Origin: SLJN01 sp964505385
GTDB taxonomy: Bacteria > Bacteroidota > Rhodothermia > Balneolales > Natronogracilivirgulaceae
Reading direction: 5' to 3'
Length of the DNA: 64,000 nucleotides
Assembly (NCBI GenBank): GCA_964505385.1
Contig: CAZDIA010000013.1
Coordinates: forward strand, 14,491 to 78,490
Below are positions 18,064-26,389 of this stretch, one piece after another. The translations under genes and the position numbers were made by a program. Position 1 is the first letter of the stretch. Each line of letters starts with the position of its first letter. Below the pieces are notes generated by a model. That model saw only the letters and a list, made by a program, of their open reading frames with translations. It did no database searches and was not told the origin of the DNA.

Positions 18064-18771
18064 CTAGCCCGTGATCTGATTCATCTTCATAAGTGCAGCC
18101 AGAGAAACCGCAGCGGTTTCTGCGCGTAATCGTCGTTCTCCGAGCCAGATAAATTGTCCCCCGTTATATTCAATAAGCTTCAGCTCCTGCTCTGAAAATC
18201 CTCCTTCCGGTCCGATCAACCCGGTTATGTTACCGGAAATATCGCCAACCCCAACACGAGATGCTGAGCTGTTCTCCTGATGAGCGGCGATCAGAAAATC
18301 TGATTTGCTTACAGAAAGTAAATCACTCAGTGAACCATGCGTAGAAAATGCCGGAAAATAGTATCTCAGGGACTGTTTTGAAGCTGAACGAATTATTTTG
18401 TTTGCTCGGTCATCTTTCAATTTTCCCGGCTCACAGTGTTCTCCGTGAAAAACTCCTATATGATCGATACCCAACTCAACCAGTTTTTCCAGCGCAAACT
18501 CCATTCGCTGTTTTTGCCTGATGTAGCCTATTCCGATTGCCAATCTGTTCCCGCTTCTCCTGATTTTCTCACCGGATGTAATCTCAACCTCCAATGTAGA
18601 TTTGGTGATGACGGTAATATAACCTTGATATTTTCCTCCTTCTCCATCAGTAAAGGTTACCTGATCACCCTTTTTTAATCTCAATACATTTCGCGCATGA
18701 TGCGCCTCCTCATCAGTGAAAAAAGCCGTATCCCCTTTTATATTCTTTTTAGGTACAAAGAATAAATTCAT
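18064..18771 (-). CDS. rsmE: 16S rRNA (uracil1498-N3)-methyltransferase
   Basis: Methylates N3 of U1498 in 16S rRNA using S-adenosylmethionine. The SPOUT knot motifs are present: LIGPEGGFSEQEL and the C-terminal LGERRLRAETAA. The N-terminal PUA-like part carries EEAHHARNVLRLKKGD. Its 235 residues are typical. It is the last gene of an EVE, dCTP deaminase, [2Fe-2S] protein, rsmE operon and overlaps the preceding gene by 4 bases. Confidence 0.95.
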   Translation of the reverse strand: MNLFFVPKKNIKGDTAFFTDEEAHHARNVLRLKKGDQVTFTDGEGGKYQGYITVITKSTLEVEITSGEKIRRSGNRLAIGIGYIRQKQRMEFALEKLVELGIDHIGVFHGEHCEPGKLKDDRANKIIRSASKQSLRYYFPAFSTHGSLSDLLSVSKSDFLIAAHQENSSASRVGVGDISGNITGLIGPEGGFSEQELKLIEYNGGQFIWLGERRLRAETAAVSLAALMKMNQITG

Positions 18772-18986
18772 TGATCTTCAAATTCTGGCTGCTCCGGTGC
18801 AAATGCTGTTTCACCGGTGAGAAACATTTTAGCGATATATGGTTTACAAAGACCACAGCCACAACATGAGATTTGGAATTTCATCAGCTCTTCCACCGAG
18901 TTAATCCCCTTTTTAAAAGCTATCTGTTTTATCTCAACGAAAGTGCGCTTATGGCAAACACAGCGTGTAACCGTTTTTTTGCTCAT
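18768..18986 (-). CDS. BFD-like [2Fe-2S]-binding small protein
   Basis: A 72-residue protein with a CVC motif at 9-11 and CCGCGLC at 41-47. The C-x-C, about 30 residues, C-x-x-C layout is that of the bacterioferritin-associated ferredoxin (BFD-like) [2Fe-2S] domain, and the helix between (FVEIKQIAFKKGINSVEEL) fits as well. Such domains move electrons or sense iron. Here the gene is fused by overlap to rsmE and starts 4 bases after the dCTP deaminase gene, an unusual setting. The exact Cys ligands among 41, 42, 44 and 47 cannot be told by eye. Confidence 0.75.
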   Translation of the reverse strand: MSKKTVTRCVCHKRTFVEIKQIAFKKGINSVEELMKFQISCCGCGLCKPYIAKMFLTGETAFAPEQPEFEDQ

Positions 18987-18990
18987 TCGA

Positions 18991-20217
18991 TCATTGGTTT
19001 TTGAAATGCTTGCTCAGCTTGAGTCCCTGGCTCTGATAATGACTTTTTATAGCTGATCCGTATACAAATTCCGGTATATCAGTATTAGGCTCAAAAATCA
19101 TGCGGAAAAATGTCTGGCCGTCCTCTACCAGAAAAGGCACGTCATGAGAGCGCACTTCAAGCACAGCTTTAGCTCCCGGATGATCGGGATCATTGCCAAA
19201 ACCGCTGTCGAAAAAACCGGCATAATGAGTACGCAACTCGCCCGAGCCGGTATCATAGGGAACCATTTCGGCGGCAAGATGTGCGGGAATCCGGCACTGT
19301 TCGCGTGATGCAAAAATATAAAACGCTTCAGGTTCAAGAATGATGAAATCCTCATTCCTGGTGTAAACAGGTTCCCAAAAATCCTCGATCCGGTAGTAAT
19401 TCATTTTTTCCAGATCAATCACATCACGGTGTTTACGCGCTTTATATCCGACGATATTGTCCCTCTCCGGCTTTAGACTTACACTCATAAATAACCCGTT
19501 CCCTAATTTAAGGCGATCCGCCGGCAGCGGTCTGGCCTGATCATCAAGCAGGATCGGCTGTTGTTTATGTGCCATCAGGATATCCTGATCACTCAAATAG
19601 GAAACGCCATGACGGATTCGCAATTGATTTAACTTTTGCCCGGTTTTTATGCCAATCGAAAATGATTTCGGCACCACCTCAAGGTAGAGCCGTCCCCGGT
19701 AACCTGATGGTATTTCTTCAAAGCGGTGAGAATAGTCGGTAATTACCCTGGTAAAAATGTCAAGTCGGCCTGTCGAGCTTTTGGGATTGGTTTTTGCCGC
19801 AAGATGCTCTTCAGCAAATATCGCAGGCTCGGAATTCGGCTTTTTCGTACCCGGTCGTGTTACCGTTCCGGGCAGATCAAGTTCTTCCAGAAGTGGGATG
19901 ATGTAAGTACAGTTAGGCTCAAGAACGGCTCCATTTTCAATCGAAAATGAATGCTGCGTTAGCTTCTGCAGTTTTTGCTCGACCGACTCATTCTCGGGCA
20001 GAAAGCTGCAACGCACCCGATAAGCTACCGGACCAAGGCGGAGATCAATTGAATTTGGCTGAAACTGATCCGCTTCAATAGGATAATCGCTGATTCCTTT
20101 GATCATGCCGTTGTGCACCAGCCATTTAAGCTGTTGCACCGGTAGAACGCCGCGCGTTGATATGGTCAGTGAATCTTTTTCAGCTTTGCTTTCTTCGAAT
20201 GTAAAACCGGAAGTCAT
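18991..20217 (-). CDS. 2'-deoxycytidine 5'-triphosphate deaminase, double-domain type
   Basis: A 408-residue protein with two dCTP-deaminase/dUTPase-fold units. The first opens RGVLPVQQLKWLV and QPNSIDLRLGPVAYRVRCS; the second has ILEPEAFYIFASRE and AEMVPYDTGSGELRTHY. This matches the long 2'-deoxycytidine 5'-triphosphate deaminase family rather than the short Dcd (about 190 residues). It would turn dCTP into dUTP, whose product is then handled by Dut at 6.5 kb. It lies between the EVE gene and the [2Fe-2S] gene in one operon. Confidence 0.85.
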   Translation of the reverse strand: MTSGFTFEESKAEKDSLTISTRGVLPVQQLKWLVHNGMIKGISDYPIEADQFQPNSIDLRLGPVAYRVRCSFLPENESVEQKLQKLTQHSFSIENGAVLEPNCTYIIPLLEELDLPGTVTRPGTKKPNSEPAIFAEEHLAAKTNPKSSTGRLDIFTRVITDYSHRFEEIPSGYRGRLYLEVVPKSFSIGIKTGQKLNQLRIRHGVSYLSDQDILMAHKQQPILLDDQARPLPADRLKLGNGLFMSVSLKPERDNIVGYKARKHRDVIDLEKMNYYRIEDFWEPVYTRNEDFIILEPEAFYIFASREQCRIPAHLAAEMVPYDTGSGELRTHYAGFFDSGFGNDPDHPGAKAVLEVRSHDVPFLVEDGQTFFRMIFEPNTDIPEFVYGSAIKSHYQSQGLKLSKHFKNQ

Positions 20218-20255
20218 GTTTTCAAGTTTGGTTGAACCAGATTATAAGATAGGTT

Positions 20256-20738
20256 TTACCGAGGAGTTTTTCCCGCAAGTTCATGCACGATTTGCCACTC
20301 TTTTTCGGTAACTGGCATTATGGATAAGCGCATTCCTTTCTGCAAAACTTTCATATCCTCAAGCCCCGGAGTTTCTTTCATCTGATCACGCGTGACTATC
20401 GAATCAAATTTCTGCACAAACTCGTAATCGACGTTAAACCATCGCGGATTTTCTTCAGTTGCTTTTTCATCAAAATATTTGGAATCCGGATTATATTGAG
20501 ATGGATCAGGATAAGGCTCACTGGCAACTTTCATCGTACCGACTATACCGAGCGGATTCGTCCGCGATTGGTAAAAGAATACTCCATCACCGAGTTTCAT
20601 AGAATCCCGCATGAAGTTCCGGGCCTGGTAGTTTCTAATGCCTTCCCAGCGAACTCTTTTACTTTCTCTTTCAATAAGTTGCTCAATAGTAAAATCATCA
20701 GGCTCAGCTTTTACCAGCCAATATTGACGTTCTGACAT
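20256..20738 (-). CDS. EVE-domain protein
   Basis: A 160-residue protein made almost entirely of an EVE domain, a PUA-like fold. It begins YWLVKAEPDDFTIEQL and has WEGIRNYQARNFMRD, then GDGVFFYQSRTNPLGIVG, all hallmarks of the thymocyte nuclear protein 1-like group. EVE domains bind modified bases in DNA or RNA in the cases studied. It probably heads the operon that runs to rsmE, an rRNA methylase, so a link to modified nucleic acid is conceivable. Confidence 0.9.
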   Translation of the reverse strand: MSERQYWLVKAEPDDFTIEQLIERESKRVRWEGIRNYQARNFMRDSMKLGDGVFFYQSRTNPLGIVGTMKVASEPYPDPSQYNPDSKYFDEKATEENPRWFNVDYEFVQKFDSIVTRDQMKETPGLEDMKVLQKGMRLSIMPVTEKEWQIVHELAGKTPR

Positions 20739-21008
20739 AACTTCTTAATATTATTTTAGTTTAGTATGATATTTTATGATTCTATACTGCAAGCTTTAAC
20801 CAAATCGAAGTTGCAGTTAAACGCTCCAATCTATGGTTTTGAAATATCTCCCACAAACCGGGAAATCAATAACAATCGCACCCGTTTTAGTAAAAACTTT
20901 TACGATCGGGTTATATGGTTTTATTATTCAATTTTTGTATCTTTTAAAGCTAAAGCAAATTTAGCTATTTCAATTTAATATCAACTAACCAAAGCGATTA
21001 TTTAGTAA

Positions 21009-21692
21009 ATGTCTGATCGTCTTTCACGCGAACATTTGGAGTCCGATGCACTTGTAAGTGGATATGCACGGGCTTATGCATTTTATCAGGAACATAAATA
21101 CCGCCTTATTTTCGGCACTTTGGCCGTGTTAATCCTCATTGGTGGTGGGGTTTGGTACTATGTTGATTCCATGGCACAAGAGCAGGAAGCACAAGAGATG
21201 CTGGTGGGTGCCGAAGAGTTCTTCCAGCAGGGCAATTACGAGCAGGCTTTATATGGTAATGAGGAAGGAGAAACCGTTGGCTTTGCTGATATCGTGAGTG
21301 ATTATTCAAGAACTGACGCTGCTAATATCGCAAGCTACTATGCTGCTGTTTCTGCTTCACGGCTGGGTGATTATGAAGACGCTCTATACTACATTGAGCG
21401 CTACAACGCTCCCGATGGCATTCTTGGCGTCGGCGCAATATCCCTGCACGCTTCAATTTTGTCTAATCTTGAACGCTTTGAAGAGTCCGCCCAAAAATAT
21501 GCTGATGCTGCTGATTGGGACGAAAACGAGGTCACAACCCCGCAGAATTTACTTAATGCAGCGGAAGCTTCCTACGAAGCGGGGGATTACTCCACAGCTG
21601 AAGAATTTCTTGTGCGCATCATAGATAATTACGAAGACACCGATTACGCTTCTGATGCAAAGCGCATGCAGGGTATGCTCAGCGCCCGCTGA
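21009..21692 (+). CDS. Membrane-anchored TPR protein (YfgM/BamD-like tetratricopeptide)
   Basis: A 227-residue protein with a cytoplasmic N-terminus, one membrane segment (LIFGTLAVLILIGGGVWYY, about 34-52) and periplasmic tetratricopeptide repeats (AEEFFQQGNYEQAL, YYAAVSASRLGDYEDAL, AEASYEAGDYSTAEEFL). The layout matches the YfgM-type ancillary proteins, which help chaperones at the Sec translocon; a different scaffold role is equally possible. It is a single gene and ends in a terminator hairpin. A TATCTTTT box at 20939-20946 may be its promoter. Confidence 0.75.
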   Translation: MSDRLSREHLESDALVSGYARAYAFYQEHKYRLIFGTLAVLILIGGGVWYYVDSMAQEQEAQEMLVGAEEFFQQGNYEQALYGNEEGETVGFADIVSDYSRTDAANIASYYAAVSASRLGDYEDALYYIERYNAPDGILGVGAISLHASILSNLERFEESAQKYADAADWDENEVTTPQNLLNAAEASYEAGDYSTAEEFLVRIIDNYEDTDYASDAKRMQGMLSAR

Positions 21693-21744
21693 TTTCCATG
21701 CGCCTGAAGCCGGCAAGTATGACTTTCTGGTTTTAATCCATATT

Positions 21745-21790
21745 AAAAGCTCCGGAAACTTGACAAATAACAAATCTCCGGAGCTTTTTT
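21745..21790 (+). terminator. Terminator after the TPR gene
   Basis: aaaagctccgga pairs with tccggagctttt across a loop of about 19 bases, followed by T's. Confidence 0.75.
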
Positions 21791-22156
21791 ATTTGATGAC
21801 TGAGTTCGATTCTAAATCAACAGCCTTTATCCATCTGTGCATAAATCAAGGCTGTCCTGGCTTATGTTAGGATGTCCTCGTTGTGATCATTTTAGTGAAA
21901 CTTCCTGTTTGTCTAACCACAACGGGCACAAAGAAGGCGCAGAGGGCACTACGTTGCATTAATAATGATTTTTCATTTTGTTGGTGATCTCACCTTGGTG
22001 CTCATGGTGTTGAAACTTCCTGTAAGTGCGAAAATTCCCTCACCCATGGTGCAGTAAATAAAATTTTAACAATTGCTTACCATAAACCAGAGTAATCTTA
22101 AAAAAACAAACGAACCAGCTTTGATAGTTGCAATCCAGATTGATTTCAACTATGTC
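21791..22156. other. Intergenic region with repeat Q
   Basis: About 365 bases with no credible gene; repeat Q lies in the middle. No terminator for the downstream minus-strand DUF4382 gene is obvious here. Confidence 0.5.
21913..21953 (+). repeat. 41-bp repeat Q, copy 2
   Basis: Inverted partner of 17958-17998, with 38 of 41 bases identical. Confidence 0.8.
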
Positions 22157-22954
22157 TCACTCCTCAACAGGCTGTAGGGCAAGCGTATCGATTTCTGTAG
22201 TTTCTCCGAGTCGAACCCCTACATTCTCCATTATTCCATCAGTATAATCTTCCGAAGTTGATTTCGCAATCACTGTCCAATTACCATCTTCCAGCCCGCG
22301 CAACATAAAAGTGCCCTCATCGGAGGTAAATGTTCTGATCGTATCATCTCCGACTGCCGCATAAACCTGACCTGAATGCTCCGCCGGCTGAACCTCCCCG
22401 ATAATATCTCCTGAAGTTTCCGGACGAATGACGCGGATTTCGGGCTGTAGATCATATCCTTCTTCCTCGCCCCGGGATACAATCGACTGGCTGACATCGA
22501 AATCCAGGAACAGGTCATAGAGTCTTCCCTCTTCAATTTCAGCATTGATATCCAGTATAATTTCGGAGTCCCCCTCCCCTGCGAAATCAAGATCATACGA
22601 ATTCTCTCCGATAACAAGCCTGTTATTTTCCCCCATTGTCATCCGGAGTTGCTCAATAACGCCCGGTTCAACGGACGCCTCACCCAGCACCTGTTCTTCA
22701 CCATCAATAAGCATGAGCAAGTCAATCATCAAGGTATCATCACTTAATTCGATCCAGCCTGAATCCTGTTCTCCTGATTGGCGGTGTGCCTCAATAGAGG
22801 CAATTTCCACAAGCACCGTATCATAATTCGCCGGTTCATCAAACATGGTAACACGCAATACCCCTTCAAATTCATCATCGAGCTGGGAATCGTGGCATTG
22901 AAGCAAAAATAATGCGGGCACAAATAGTGATATAACAAGAAATAATCTTCGCAT
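22157..22954 (-). CDS. DUF4382 lipoprotein, paralog 1
   Basis: A 265-residue lipoprotein: the signal ends FLLQC with the lipid Cys at 20. The DUF4382 domain begins LRVTMFDEPANYDTVLVEI and continues with SIEAHRQSGE and DLLMLIDGEEQVLGEA. The C-terminal part (about 185-265) looks like a carboxypeptidase-regulatory-like beta sandwich (GTFMLRGLEDGNWTVIAKS). The protein is acidic. The family's function is unknown. It shares layout and much sequence with the next gene upstream, so the two arose by duplication. Confidence 0.85.
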   Translation of the reverse strand: MRRLFLVISLFVPALFLLQCHDSQLDDEFEGVLRVTMFDEPANYDTVLVEIASIEAHRQSGEQDSGWIELSDDTLMIDLLMLIDGEEQVLGEASVEPGVIEQLRMTMGENNRLVIGENSYDLDFAGEGDSEIILDINAEIEEGRLYDLFLDFDVSQSIVSRGEEEGYDLQPEIRVIRPETSGDIIGEVQPAEHSGQVYAAVGDDTIRTFTSDEGTFMLRGLEDGNWTVIAKSTSEDYTDGIMENVGVRLGETTEIDTLALQPVEE

Positions 22955-23302
22955 TAGTGTACCTGAACTGAAGATGAAAATTAACCGGTATTCCTGCCGA
23001 AGCCTGGTTATCCGACTTAAACCGGGTCTACAATATAACGCTTTTAAAATTCTCTATGATGATCAAATTAAATTGGGAAACCCGGAATTTCTAATAATAG
23101 TCTGCATCGAAAGGGATTTTTTGCAGGTTTTTTCGTGATTTATAAAGTAGAAAAACGGGGATGAGAAATTTTTAGATAATTTTTTGCCGAATTCTACCAC
23201 TTGCCGGTTGTTCAAGGCGTAGTGCTTCTGGTTTCTTGTTTTCTCGATATGGTATCAACAGAGAAACGCCAAACGTAAAAAAGTAAGCGTTGATACCACA
23301 AA
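22955..23302. other. Gap between the two DUF4382 genes
   Basis: No gene seen. It contains a 10-bp inverted repeat, tggtatcaac (23250-23259) and gttgatacca (23289-23298), next to the terminator of the upstream gene, and otherwise AT-rich sequence likely to hold the paralog 1 promoter. Confidence 0.45.
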
Positions 23303-23348
23303 AAAAGCTCCGGCATCACCCGTGCTATCGGATGGTACCGGAGCTTTT
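23303..23348 (-). terminator. Terminator of DUF4382 paralog 2
   Basis: aaaagctccgg pairs with ccggagctttt; on the minus strand the stem is followed by a T-run. The stem resembles that of the terminator at 21745-21790. Confidence 0.8.
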
Positions 23349-23411
23349 CCATATTCTGCTTCCGGACAATGACTTTAAATGAATGCCGGATCGCTCTAAA
23401 TCAAATCACTG

Positions 23412-24242
23412 TTAGTCATTATCGTTGTCGTTGTCATTTTCAAGCGGCTCAAGCTCTATTGTGCCGATATCTGTAGTTTCGCGCAGTTGAACTTCTACGT
23501 CTTCAACCACACCTTCTTCATAATTTTCGGATGCAGCTTCAGCAGTTACTGTCCACATACCGTCGGGCAATCCGCGCAACAGAAATGAACCCTCATCGTC
23601 GGTATCCGTGGTTATAGTATCCTCTTCAGTGGCATCAACGGCGTAAACCAGACCGGACTCTTCCGCCGGTTCTACTTCACCTTCAATCTCGCCCGTAATT
23701 TCGGTTGGGACAGCCCGTATCACCGGCTTCAAATTGAACTCACCGGAAGCGCCTCTCGGGACAATTGACCTGTGCGCATCAAAGTCGAGTTCAAGGTCAT
23801 AGGTAGATCCAGATTCTATCTCAGCATCAACATTTAATTTAATTCCGCTTTGTTGGGCGCTCGGTACAGTAAGATCATGAGTTTCACCATCAATCACCAG
23901 TTCGTTATCATCACCGAGAATCAGGCGAATCTGACGATAGGTTCCCGGCTCGAGTTCCGCATCAGCAAGCACTTCCTCATTGCCTGCAACAAGTTCAAGT
24001 AAATCTGTGCGAGTTGTATCATCACTTAATGTAATCCAGCCGGTATCCTGATCTTCTGCATCACGGTGGGCTTCAACAGATATGATCTCCACAAATACCG
24101 ATTCGTATTCTGCCGGCTCATCGTACATAGTGACAATCATTCTGCCATCTTCATCATCACTAATCTGGTCATTATCACATTGAACCAGTAAGAAACCGGT
24201 TAGAATTAACATTAAAGGCAGGGGTAAATTACGCTGTAGCAT
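23412..24242 (-). CDS. DUF4382 lipoprotein, paralog 2
   Basis: A 276-residue paralog of the gene at 22157-22954. The lipobox is LLVQC with Cys at 22. It shows the same DUF4382 hallmarks (MIVTMYDEPAEYESVFVEI, SVEAHRDAEDQDTGWITLSD) and the same C-terminal beta-sandwich (GSFLLRGLPDGMWTVTAEA). It ends in a DNDNDNDND tail. Both copies may be surface or periplasmic lipoproteins of unknown use. It has its own terminator, so it is not in an operon with paralog 1. Confidence 0.85.
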   Translation of the reverse strand: MLQRNLPLPLMLILTGFLLVQCDNDQISDDEDGRMIVTMYDEPAEYESVFVEIISVEAHRDAEDQDTGWITLSDDTTRTDLLELVAGNEEVLADAELEPGTYRQIRLILGDDNELVIDGETHDLTVPSAQQSGIKLNVDAEIESGSTYDLELDFDAHRSIVPRGASGEFNLKPVIRAVPTEITGEIEGEVEPAEESGLVYAVDATEEDTITTDTDDEGSFLLRGLPDGMWTVTAEAASENYEEGVVEDVEVQLRETTDIGTIELEPLENDNDNDND

Positions 24243-24344
24243 ACGGTTGTTTATTTATTTTAATTGCAAATTTTTGTCGAATATCGAATACACCAGTATT
24301 ACACTCATTTTTCAAGTAATGACCATCGAAAATTTTGCAATATC

Positions 24345-25103
24345 TCAACCTTCTACATCCATGATATCCAATATCTTGCCATTGGGGAAATCTTTACTCC
24401 ATACCAGATCGTGAAGTACACCCGCAACTTTTTCAGGATCACCCAACATATTTTGCTCTTTAAGTGAAATGAATTTGTCAACGTTAGCAAAATCCTCAGG
24501 GGAAGTATCACGAATTTCATCCTGCATTTGGGTATCCAATGGTCCCGGGCTAAAACTTAATGCCTCCACCGGAAACTCGGTATCTTGTTGCTCAAGTGAA
24601 ATGCAACGGGTAAACATATCCAGGCCGGCTTTAGTGCTGCAATAATGACTCCATCCGTGATACGGATTGTTTGCGGCACCTGATGAGATATTGATAATTC
24701 GTTTGGTGATTTCGTAGTCTCTGAAATGTTGAATAAACTGATGCCCAACCAACAGAGCTGCGACAAAATTGAGTTCAAGGTTTTTCCGGTAATCCTGCAT
24801 GTCATGCTTTCCAATGGGGCCCATAGGGTAAAGCATACCCGCGTTATTATATAATATGATCGCATCCGGATCACCTGATTGAATATTTCTGACGATTTGT
24901 GAGAACCACTTGTCGGTATCTTCGGTTTTCGTCAGATCTGCTTTGTATGTCAATACTTCCGCTCCGTTTTCTGATAGCTCAGATTTGAGGGAGTCCATAT
25001 TACTGCGCGCTACCAAATGCAGCGTGGTATCATCAGCTGCTGAAATGCGAGCAATGTGCTCTCCGAATCCTCTGGATGCACCGGTAATTATTATATGTTT
25101 CAT
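24345..25103 (-). CDS. SDR-family oxidoreductase (sepiapterin/benzil reductase-like)
   Basis: A 252-residue short-chain dehydrogenase. The NAD(P) site GASRGFGE opens the protein, preceded by MKHIIIT, and an NNAG motif follows at YNNAGMLYPMG. The active site has ISSG with the catalytic Ser and YCSTKAG with Tyr and Lys. An Arg in LVARSN at the end of strand 2 suggests NADP(H). The overall style is that of sepiapterin and benzil reductases; the substrate is unknown. Confidence 0.88.
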   Translation of the reverse strand: MKHIIITGASRGFGEHIARISAADDTTLHLVARSNMDSLKSELSENGAEVLTYKADLTKTEDTDKWFSQIVRNIQSGDPDAIILYNNAGMLYPMGPIGKHDMQDYRKNLELNFVAALLVGHQFIQHFRDYEITKRIINISSGAANNPYHGWSHYCSTKAGLDMFTRCISLEQQDTEFPVEALSFSPGPLDTQMQDEIRDTSPEDFANVDKFISLKEQNMLGDPEKVAGVLHDLVWSKDFPNGKILDIMDVEG

Positions 25104-25243
25104 ATATAAAATGATTTAATGAGTTTGTGAATGGATAAATGATTTGTCACATCAACAAATTTAATCTTCTCAATGTTATCTTTATTCATACGTATCTACA
25201 GTTGACTGAATCTGTGCATACGCATGCAAAGTGCCGGGATTTG

Positions 25244-25510
25244 CTAATTCATCATTGTAGTATAGACATAATGAGCTACCGCAACTCCCCAAAGCATAAT
25301 TAAAATGATTACTATATACACGAACGGTATGCCGAATATCCTGATATTTTGTCCCGGCCCCTCTCTGATATAATCTCTGCGGGCTTCTTCATTTCTTCTC
25401 CTGATACCCAAAACTTCACTCATAACTCTTCTCATTTTCCTGCGAAAACTTACATAAGCCGGGGTCAGCAGCAATAATGACAATAAAAACAGAAACAGAA
25501 AGGATCGCAT
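25244..25510 (-). CDS. Small membrane protein of unknown function
   Basis: An 88-residue protein with an N-terminal hydrophobic segment (FLFLFLLSLLLLTPAYV) and a second one near the C-terminus (FVYIVIILIMLWGVAVAHYVY), separated by a basic region rich in Arg (RRKMRRVMSEVLGIRRRNEE). No family recognised. It lies between an SDR gene and an outer-membrane protein gene, all on the minus strand. Confidence 0.55.
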   Translation of the reverse strand: MRSFLFLFLLSLLLLTPAYVSFRRKMRRVMSEVLGIRRRNEEARRDYIREGPGQNIRIFGIPFVYIVIILIMLWGVAVAHYVYTTMMN

Positions 25511-25569
25511 TGTATCTGTTGAAATTACCTGGCAAGCCGGTTATATCACGATTTGATGATCATTCAATA

Positions 25570-26229
25570 TCAAAAGTAATACTGAACTCCGAGACTGAAA
25601 TCGTAATCTAATACAAACTCACCCGATTCCGTCTCGACATCAATGACTCCATCAGTGAGCTCTTCCTGATGCGTTACGGATTCGCCCCTGAATCCGAGGA
25701 ATCCGAATGAGGGTTCAATGGCAATCGATTCATTGAAATGATAAGTAAATCCAGGCCGCAACCCGGCTTCAAAAATTGTGATATCCGTATCGATACTTCC
25801 GCCTCCGGGCAAATCAGAACTTCCGTCTCCCGCACCAACAGAAACGCTAAGTTCTCCAAACCAACGCAAGTTATCGGTCAGATAATCGGTATATCTTACA
25901 AATGGCGATACGGAAAAAACCAACTGCTCGGCTTCGGTATTATCGATTTCATTTTCCAAATAGGTGTATTCCATGCCAAGTCCAACGCCGGCCACGATTA
26001 CATCCGTCACATAATATCCAACTGAAGGGCTGAATAACGCACGCAATGTGCTCTGCTCTAAATCACCAAAACCTGTACCTCTGATCTCTTCAGTTTCGGA
26101 AGCGAATGATAACATGCCTCCTACATACAGAGAGCCGGAACCGGGATTGGCATGCACATTATTATTGGTATATGCAGATATAAAAATTATAAAAGACGCA
26201 ATTAATGAGAATCTAAAGTAAGAAGACAT
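25570..26229 (-). CDS. Outer-membrane beta-barrel protein
   Basis: A 219-residue exported protein with a signal peptide (FSLIASFIIFISAYTNNNVHA), alternating beta strands such as YVTDVIVAGVGLGMEYTY and FVLDYDFSLGVQYYF, and a terminal Phe, as expected of the last strand of a small porin-like barrel. It fits the OmpA-like/OmpW-like small-barrel type. It has no recognised ligand. The gene follows the terminator of the pyruvate dehydrogenase operon. Confidence 0.75.
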   Translation of the reverse strand: MSSYFRFSLIASFIIFISAYTNNNVHANPGSGSLYVGGMLSFASETEEIRGTGFGDLEQSTLRALFSPSVGYYVTDVIVAGVGLGMEYTYLENEIDNTEAEQLVFSVSPFVRYTDYLTDNLRWFGELSVSVGAGDGSSDLPGGGSIDTDITIFEAGLRPGFTYHFNESIAIEPSFGFLGFRGESVTHQEELTDGVIDVETESGEFVLDYDFSLGVQYYF

Positions 26230-26311
26230 AGTTAATTGGTTTAAAATGAAATATGCAGTATTAAATTCCTGAACTCTGAAACATCACCCGGGTAAAATCG
26301 GATTTTTAAAC

Positions 26312-26342
26312 AAAAAAGGCATCTTAATTTTATCAAGATGCC
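26312..26342 (-). terminator. Terminator of the pyruvate dehydrogenase operon
   Basis: ggcatctt (26318-26325) pairs with aagatgcc (26335-26342), and a T-run follows on the minus strand. Confidence 0.85.
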
Positions 26343-26389
26343 TCCTGAATTTATTTAGCTGTCATTCATTATCTATCTGTTAACAAAAA

